DNA of 64,000 nt from the NCBI GenBank assembly GCA_026122235.1, contig JAOCZM010000237.1:3906001-3970000 (forward strand), read 5' to 3'. Shown piece by piece: positions 57,359-64,000 of the stretch. A model generated the notes under the pieces. It did no database searches. It was not told the DNA's origin and was given only the letters and a program-made list of their open reading frames with translations. Each line of letters begins with the position of its first letter. Position 1 is the first letter of the stretch. Source of the stretch: Vinca minor (taxonomy: Eukaryota > Streptophyta > Magnoliopsida > Gentianales > Apocynaceae). Made by a program: the position numbers and the translations under genes.

Positions 57359-58645
57359 ATGGATCGTGAAAGTATTCAACTTCTCCTCCAGTCCCTCTCC
57401 ATCTCCGATGATGAATCTGAAACTCTTCGCGTCACCGCAGATGATCTCTCAACCGGGGATGCGGAATGCCGACGAAGTGTGGTCGGGAAGTTTGTCTCCC
57501 ATCAAGAAATTCCGCTTAAGGGCCTGAAAATTGCAATGATTAAGTCTTGGAAAAGTAAGAATTTTGAGGAGGTTCGTCTGCGGCCCAATGTTCACCAGTT
57601 CTTCTTTGATGATCCCCATGATGCTGAACATGTTCTCCAAGATGGTCCTTGGTGTTTCGATGATGCCCTTTTTGTTGTTAAACCATGGACTCCCCAGGTT
57701 AATATTTCGGACGATTGCTTCATGTTTGCAGACTTTTGGATACAAATTCTGGGCTACTACCGTGATTGCTACACCATCCCGGTGGGATCACGGATTGGTC
57801 GTTTGTTCTCCCATTGCAGCGAGGTACAGGTTCGCGAGAACAAGCTGCTCCATGAGAGGTTCTTCCGGTTGCGTGTTTCGGTTGATGTTACTCGGCCGGT
57901 ACGTCGTCGCCTCACCTTGGATACTCCCCTTTATGGTAAGGTCTCGGGTTTGGTCGTTTACGAAAGGTTGCCCCATTTCTGTCGACGCTGCGGTAATATG
58001 AATCATACATTGAAACTTTGTCCGTTCCAAACATCTGAGTCTACAGAAGAAGAAACTAAGGCTCTTCCGTTTGGCAGTTTTTTGCGTCCAGCACTTGGAC
58101 TTGGCTCTCTTTGTGAGAGAGTGTTTCTGCAGGTTGGAGGACCTAGTGCAGCTGGAACCCGCACCGCAGATGGTCCGATCCCCACTTCTACTCCCAGTGG
58201 TGATCCACAACCTCGTCCTCCTTCTCCTTCAATGGACATTCCGGAAGGTATGGTTTATGAGCCCTCTTTGGCTATTATCCCTGTTGTGCAACCCCTTGTT
58301 GTCTCAGATACGTGTCACTGGCTGGTGGCTCAAGCCTCCTCGTCGCCCCCTTCTCGGATTCTGCCGGCATCTTTTCGGGAGGATCAGAAGCGAGCCTCAC
58401 CCAGCCGACCCACCATCAAGCGGCGTGGCAGACTCAGAAAATCAGAGAACGACTCCACGCCTTCTTCTCGTGCTGCTCCTTTGGCGGGTAAAAAAAGGCC
58501 TTCTTCGGCAACTGTAGGCCCGAGTATGGATGACGTGCCCGCTGAGGTACTTTGCTTCTCCTCAAAAAAAACTAAGACCGATGGTTTTTTTGATTGCGTT
58601 GTTATGGCGGAGGCTGCCATTGAGCAGCCCCGCCAAATCCAATGA
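57359..58645 (+). CDS. LINE ORF1, nucleic-acid-binding protein
   Basis: 428 residues, intact. The N-terminal part (about 25-205) is the DUF4283-type domain of plant LINE ORF1 proteins (FFFDDPHDAEHVLQDGPWCFDD...). A CCHC zinc knuckle, CRRCGNMNHTLKLC, lies near 208-221, followed by a Pro/Ser-rich tail. It should coat the LINE RNA. The stop TGA overlaps the ORF2 start in ATGA. Confidence 0.9.
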   Translation: MDRESIQLLLQSLSISDDESETLRVTADDLSTGDAECRRSVVGKFVSHQEIPLKGLKIAMIKSWKSKNFEEVRLRPNVHQFFFDDPHDAEHVLQDGPWCFDDALFVVKPWTPQVNISDDCFMFADFWIQILGYYRDCYTIPVGSRIGRLFSHCSEVQVRENKLLHERFFRLRVSVDVTRPVRRRLTLDTPLYGKVSGLVVYERLPHFCRRCGNMNHTLKLCPFQTSESTEEETKALPFGSFLRPALGLGSLCERVFLQVGGPSAAGTRTADGPIPTSTPSGDPQPRPPSPSMDIPEGMVYEPSLAIIPVVQPLVVSDTCHWLVAQASSSPPSRILPASFREDQKRASPSRPTIKRRGRLRKSENDSTPSSRAAPLAGKKRPSSATVGPSMDDVPAEVLCFSSKKTKTDGFFDCVVMAEAAIEQPRQIQ

Positions 58646-61600
58646 GTATCCTATGTTGGAATTGTAGGGGTCTGGGGCGGGCTCGTGCAATTCTTAATCT
58701 AAAAAACCTTGTAAAGGTTCATAAGCCCGTTATTATTTTTCTTATGGAAACTAAAGTTGTTCGTTCTGTTATGAATAATATTCGTTTGAGTATGGGTTTT
58801 TCGTCGGGTATTATTGTTGATCGTTGTGGGTTGGCACTTCTCTGGTCTGATGAAGTCATTTCTGTTAATTTGCTCAGTTACTCTAGTGGTCACATTGATG
58901 TTTGCATTAATGGAGGGTTGGGTTCAAGTTGGAGGTTCACGGGGTTTTATGGTAATCCTTACCATGAACTCCGCCATCACTCTTGGACCTTACTCCACCG
59001 CTTGCACTCTCTCTTTCAGCTTCCTTGGTTGTGTGCAGGGGACTTTAACGAGATCATGTCACAGAACGAAAAGGAAGGTATGAATGATCGTAATCCTAAC
59101 CTTATTGCAGCTTTCAGGGATGTTATTTATGATTGTGACTTGGTTGATATTGGCTTCATGGGTGCACGGTTTACTTGGCTGAACGGGAGAGGGCCGGATT
59201 TGGTCCGTGAACGCCTAGACAGGGCCTTTTCCAATTCAGCTTGGAGAACTCTTTTCCCGTCCTCCATCGTTAAGCATCTTACCTCCTCACATTCTGATCA
59301 CCTGCCGATTCTCATCACCTCGGCTAAATTTCGTAAGAAAAAATGGCATTATTTACCGCGGTATGACCCGTTCTGGATTCATGACATGGAATGTGTTGAG
59401 ATCATTAAAGCCTCATGGCAGCCGACTTTCTTCAGGGATGGGGCAGCCCTCTCGGCTGAGATCACCAATGTTCGCGAGCGACTTCGCAGCTGGGGTTCCA
59501 AGAAGTTTGGTGACCTCGAGAAAAAAATCAAATACAAGCAGCCTGAATTGGAGCATTTATGGGGGTCGCAGAACTTCACCGCTGCGAATGATCAAAGACT
59601 AAAACGTGAATTAGATTGTCTCCTCTCGCATGCGGATGAATTTTGGAGACAACGGAGCAGAGCTGATTGGTTATTAAATGGGGATCGTAATACCACTTAC
59701 TTCCATCACAAGGCTTCATCTCGTCGCTCGAGGAACTTCATTGAGCGTCTACAAAATGCATCAGGAGAGGTAATGGATGATGAACTTCATCTTTCTACCA
59801 TTGCTTGTGATTACTTTAGTGATATTTACAGGAGCAATGGAGCTGCCCCGGAATCGCTTGCGGAATTGCCGGTCCGTGAGCTTCCTCGCCGAGGCCTTCA
59901 CACAAGCTGAGCTCCTCTTGGCTCTGCGACAGCTTCCGTCTAAAAAGGCACCTGGCCCAGACAGCATGCAAACAGTATTCCTTAAAAAATATTGGTCTAC
60001 TCTCGGGCCTCAGATTTCTTCCTTTATCCTTGGGTTTCTTAATGGCTACCGCGACATCTCTGGTATTAATAATACTTTTATTGTTTTGATTCCCAAGGTT
60101 AAGTCCCCGCTTCGAATGACTGAATTTCGCCCCATTAGTTTGTGTAATTCGGTTTACAAACTTATTTCGCGTATTCTGGTTAATCGTCTTAAATGTGCTC
60201 TACCTCATGTGATTGATCCTTCACAAAGTGCTTTTCTTAAAGGCAGGCTTATCACAGATAATTACATCGCTGCCTTTGAAGCGTTTCATAGTATGCAAGT
60301 TGGTCTGCTTGGGGCGGATCATCATTGTGCTCGCAAATTGGATATGCGAAAAGCCTTTGACAGAGTGGAATGGAGGTACTTGGAGCTTATGATGGAGGCC
60401 ATGCAATTCCCGCTTCGCTTTCGCAAGTTGATCATGATGTGTGTGCAGTCGGTAAGCTATAAGATCCTCATTAATGGTAAGCCCACCCGGCTAATCACTC
60501 CTACACGGGGTTTGCGCCAAGGTGACCCTTTATCTCCTTTCCTTTTTCTTTTATGTTCCGAGGGGTTGTCGGCTATGATTAGGAAAGCCGAAAGTCAGTC
60601 CCTCTTTAGTGGTATTAAGTTTGGCCGAAGGGGACCCGGGCTTTCTCACCTTTTGTTCGCGGATGATTCACTTCTTTTTTTGGAAGGGAGTATGGCTACT
60701 GTTCAGACTATTAAACATATTTTTTTGGATTATGAAACTTATTCAGGGCAATCGATTAATTTTGATAAATCGTCTATTTTTTCAGTAAGGATTTTGATCG
60801 ATCTTTGGCAGGTGATATCTGTAGTTCTTTGGGGGTTCGCATTGGTGTTGGTGATGGGAAATACTTAGGCCTTCTATTTATGATGGGGAGAAATCGCCGA
60901 AGTGTTTTCGCATATATCAAGGATCGTGTATGGAAGAAGCTACACGGGTGGAAGGATAAATTCTTGACAACAGCCGGTAAGGAAGTCCTTATCAAGTCGG
61001 TCATCCAAGCTATTCCAACCTACATAATGCTAAGTTTCTATATCACTAAATCTGTTCTTGATGACATCATGGTTATGATTCGTAAATTTATTTGGGGCAA
61101 AATAGGTGGTGAAAAAGGCATCCATTGGGTTTCATGGGACCGATTATGTTTACCCAAGGCTCGGGGTGGCCTAGGGCTACGGGATATGCATCACTTTAAT
61201 TTGGCATTGTTGGCGAAACAGGGGTGGCGAATTGTTCAATATCTGGATTCATTACTGGCACGTATTCTTGGTGCTAAGTATTTTCGAAATGGCTCTTTTC
61301 TTAATGCCCCTAAAGGTTCCCGTAGCTCATGTGTCTGGCACGGATTGCTCAAAGGCCGAGAGGTTCTTCACCTCGGCATTCGCTGGGGTATTGCTGATGG
61401 ACGTAATCTCCGCATATGGCACGATCCATGGCTGCCCCTGCCTCATACCTTTCGACCTTCTAGGCCAAAAATTTTACACTTCTTGTGGCGAGCCTCTCTT
61501 GATAATTTGGCCACGGCTTCTAACTTGGCTAACAGGATCTCGGTTTCAAGGGCATGTTCCTCTTGCGATGCTCTACTTGAAGATGCGTCCCATTGCATCA

Positions 61601-62388
61601 TTGGGTGTTCTTATGCGAGTTTAATTTGGTCCTTTTGGGATATGTCCCCATCTCTTTGGCGGTCAAATTTGAGCAATTTCAAGGATATTTTGGCTCATTT
61701 TATGCTTCGTGGCTCACATGAGGATTTGGCGGTTTTTGCCTTTATAGTATGGCACATTTGGAAAGACCGGAATCGGTTCATTTTTTACTCACAGCGACAA
61801 CCACCGCCCATGGTCTTTAACACTGCTTTGGCCGCAGCAGAGGAATTTCGGTCCTTGGCAGCAGACTCACGAATTGCAGGGCTGGAGCGTACGAGTCTTC
61901 CTTCTATTTGGGCTCTTCCTCCTTTGTCCTTTGTGAAAATTAATGTGGACGGTTCTTGGAGGAGCGGCATAGCCTCATACGGTTGCCTTGCCCGGGATCA
62001 TGAGGGTCGCCCTTTGCTGGCTGCCTGTGGTCATCTCAGTTCTTGTATCAGCTCCGCTCACAGTGAGCTCTTGGCATCCATTGAAGGGCTGAAGCTCGCC
62101 GCAATCTTGGGACTAAGGAACTTCTACTTGGAGAGTGACAATATTGATACCATAGCTCACCTGGGCTGCCCAGGGACAGACTATTCGACCTTAGGTCCCA
62201 TTTTTGAATATGCGAAGTCGATTATTGCTTCATTTGACTCAGTTTCGCTGTTTTTTGTAAAACGTAGTGGGAACACTGTGGCTCATTGTCTGGCTCGCCA
62301 TGGCCGCTGTTTTTCTTCCCAGTTGTGGGACTCTAATTTCCCCCCTGATGTAATGTTGGCAATCTCTACTGATCGCCTTTATTCTTAA
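58642..62388 (+). pseudogene. LINE ORF2: endonuclease, reverse transcriptase, RNase H; two frameshifts
   Basis: From the ATG at 58642: AP-like endonuclease (MSILCWNCRGLG, GDFNE near 59041, SDHLP near 59296), then the frame shifts near 59850-59885 into a second frame carrying the reverse transcriptase (KAPGPD, FRPISLCN, LDMRKAFDRVEW, GLRQGDPLSPFLF, LLFADDSLLF), and returns to the first frame at a T run near 60776-60782, where one T appears lost. The remainder has GKYLGL, zinc-finger-like CSSCDALLEDASHCIIGC and a plant RNase H domain (INVDGSW, SAHSELLA, ESDN, NTVAHCLA). Between DPWLPLP and PKILHFLWRA about 130-170 residues found in most plant L1 elements are missing in frame. Two compensating one-base shifts mean only the RT part is out of frame. 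Confidence 0.9.
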
Positions 62389-62773
62389 TCAATATGCACC
62401 CTTTGGGGTTTCAAAAAAAAAAATGAGTCTTTTCAATTGGACCCACAGGAATTCCCGAATCTAGATCCTGCCCCAGATGTTTTCACAATCTTCAATATAG
62501 GACAATTCAAATCCCCAAGCAAATATTTGTTTCCTCCTCCTAACCCACAGCTCTTGGCCGTAGGACATTCCCAATTATTTCAGCTGTTTAAAAAAAATAA
62601 AAATCTTTTCTTCATACGGAAATCAAAGCTAAATTAAAAAAAAACATAGGATCTAAAACGAATATGAGAGCGAGATAAATCAAATATCTTCTCCAATATT
62701 GTTCTTTCTAAAATATGAAGCAAAGCAAAAGAAATTACCAACAAAGTATATGATATACTCTATATGTCTATAT

Positions 62774-62936
62774 GGGCAAATAATCGTCTCTACCCGTTTA
62801 TGTACCTATTTTTATTTTCAACCAATCACAGTTTACCATGTGTATATATAATAACTAAAAAAAATGATCACATGACAAATTTTTATTAGTTGGGCACATA
62901 AATGAGTATATAGACGAGTACAGACGATTTTCACCC
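62774..62936. mobile_element. 163-bp palindromic MITE (family copy 3)
   Basis: GGGCAAATAATCGTCTCTACCCG at the left mirrors CGAGTACAGACGATTTTCACCC at the right, with CAACCAATCACAG..TACCATGTG and a TATATA centre. Same family as 50586-50747 and 63289-63621. Confidence 0.8.
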
Positions 62937-63288
62937 GTCAACATGTTATACTCCCGTCTCATTTTAATTGTCACAATTTTCACTTTTTATTGTTCAAATT
63001 TGACTTTCCTCTAACAATCTCAATACTATTTTTACTTAATGTTCTCACGTTAAACTTAACATTTATTAATTGAACAGATACAACATCTATTATATTCAAA
63101 GTTTCTTTAGTCATTTCACTAAAAAAAAAAATCTTATTAACTATTTTCTTAATCGGTTTGAATTTTTATTTTGGACAACTATATAATATGGGAAGGGGAA
63201 GTAGAAGATTCACGTTAATGGACAGCATGCATGACTCTTACGTCATCCAACAAATCCAGAATAATGAAATTAAAGCCTGATATAATAT

Positions 63289-63621
63289 GGGAGAAAATTA
63301 TTTGTCTCCGTGTATGTCCATATTCCTAATTCCAACCAATCAGAATTCGTTATGTGGACATTTTTTCAATTATATATACACATGACGAATTGTGATTGTT
63401 TTTTTTTGACGCCACGATGGGCGATTGCCCCACATTGGGGAGAGAGAACACCCTAAATAAGGTAGAATAAAGCTTATCGCACGCAGGCGGAGGGTATCGA
63501 ATCCGGGACCTCTAGGTCACGGGCCGACCAATGCCCCCACTGGGCTTTTGGCCTCTTCGATGAATTGTGATTGGTTGGGTACAGAAATTGAGACATACAC
63601 AGGGATAGATGATTTTTTGCC
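63289..63621. mobile_element. palindromic MITE (family copy 4) interrupted by a SINE
   Basis: GGGAGAAAATTATTTGTCTCCG at the left and GGGATAGATGATTTTTTGCC at the right, with CCAACCAATCAGAATTC and GAATTGTGATTGGTTGGG arms. An 8-bp repeat ATATAATA flanks it (63280-63287 and 63622-63629). Without the SINE and its duplication it would be about 158 bp. Confidence 0.82.
63399..63558 (-). mobile_element. 160-bp tRNA-derived SINE inside a MITE
   Basis: On the minus strand: a B box GGTCCCGGATTCGATACC, a body with CCCCAATGTGGGGCAATCGCCC, and an A tail (T run at 63399-63407 on the plus strand). The 15-bp target duplication GAYGAATTGTGATTG (63384-63398 and 63559-63573) has one mismatch. Same family as 27379-27580. 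Confidence 0.85.
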
Positions 63622-64000
63622 ATATAATACAAGGTGGTTTTTCAAGCACAATTATTTGACCAATGAAAATGAAACGATTTTAATGAATCATAAGAAGAAG
63701 TAGAGTGAAAGAAAACTCCGGTATTAGGCACGTTTCATCTCCATCATCATTAATTCAAGCAACCTCAACAATTACTAATTTTTAAAAAGAAAATTGCCAT
63801 ATCCAAGCATCAAGAAGGTTTCATCTCCATTATGAGTTGATAAATCTTATGGTTTAAGCATATAAAATAAATCAGGAAGCTCGGGTCGATAATGACCCTT
63901 CAATAATTTTTTTAGGTATTTTAGAATAGATTAAAAGGGACAATGATATTTTTCTCATTATAACTTTAAGAGATAATCACAATTTATACCCATTATCTAA

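Larger units (their letters stand above)
57108..62421 (+). mobile_element. nearly full-length L1-type LINE
   Basis: A 14-bp target duplication AATGAGTCTTTTCA flanks the element (57094-57107 and 62422-62435), and it ends in an A run at 62413-62421. It has a leader of about 250 bp, ORF1, an overlapping ORF2 and a short 3' end. The exact duplication and long ORFs point to a fairly recent insertion. The GC content of its coding region is visibly higher than that of the surroundings. Confidence 0.95.
62436..64000. other. intergenic region with small elements
   Basis: Contains two palindromic MITE copies, one split by a SINE, and a Stowaway-like foldback near 62947-63190 (TACTCCCGTCTCATTTTAATTGTC against GGACAACTATATAATATGGGA). 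No gene is visible up to the window end. Confidence 0.55.

Noticed and set aside
57359..62388. LINE as an endogenous virus
   Set aside because: No capsid, protease, integrase or LTR; the endonuclease, RT order, A tail and target duplication identify an L1 LINE.
1..64000. A metabolic gene cluster or other novel system
   Set aside because: The genes are unrelated housekeeping, signalling and defence functions with ordinary spacing; nothing links them functionally.

Overview
This window reads as nuclear DNA of a eudicot plant, probably an asterid. The evidence is AT-rich intergenic DNA, genes with many short GT-AG introns, plastid and secretory targeting signals, an Au-type SINE, an L1-type LINE with a plant-style RNase H tail, an RTE LINE relic, and many hAT, Mutator-like, Tourist-like and Stowaway-like elements. 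The asterid call is an impression. I saw no bacterial operon, CRISPR array, rRNA or functional tRNA gene.

Protein genes in order: basic secretory protein (323-1024, +); 5-methylthioribose kinase (6526-1612, -); acid lipase of the LIP1 type (10037-14233, +); a small secreted PIP-like peptide precursor (19067-19336, +); UNC-50 family membrane protein (26749-20828, -); a broken reticulon-like gene (29569-31078, +); TIC21/PIC1 chloroplast envelope protein (33653-31561, -); LRR receptor-like kinase with a degenerate kinase domain and a late frameshift (37108-39594, +); D-3-phosphoglycerate dehydrogenase (42160-45903, +); SLX9-like ribosome biogenesis protein (50211-46745, -); NADPH-dependent alkenal reductase with one frameshift (52625-54801, +). 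For the intact multi-exon genes I rebuilt the exons by hand; all phases close. The genes are unrelated housekeeping, defence and signalling functions and do not form a pathway cluster.

Mobile DNA fills introns and intergenic space. Intron insertions: a 1.9-kb Mutator-like element and a SINE in the kinase gene, two hAT elements in the UNC-50 gene, a 1.2-kb Mutator-like element in the SLX9 gene. Between 26.9 and 28.2 kb a SINE sits in a hAT-like element that sits in a Tourist-like element. A nearly full-length L1 LINE lies at 57.1-62.4 kb with a 14-bp target duplication. Two unrelated tandem arrays (16.3-17.7 kb and 28.65-29.0 kb) both have a period of about 97 bp.

I found no convincing undescribed biological system. 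The most useful leads are the PIP-like peptide with an extra C-terminal tail, the decayed reticulon gene with a duplicated exon start, the kinase and reductase frameshifts (real or assembly error), and an unrecognised 113-codon exon-like ORF at 56.3-56.0 kb.
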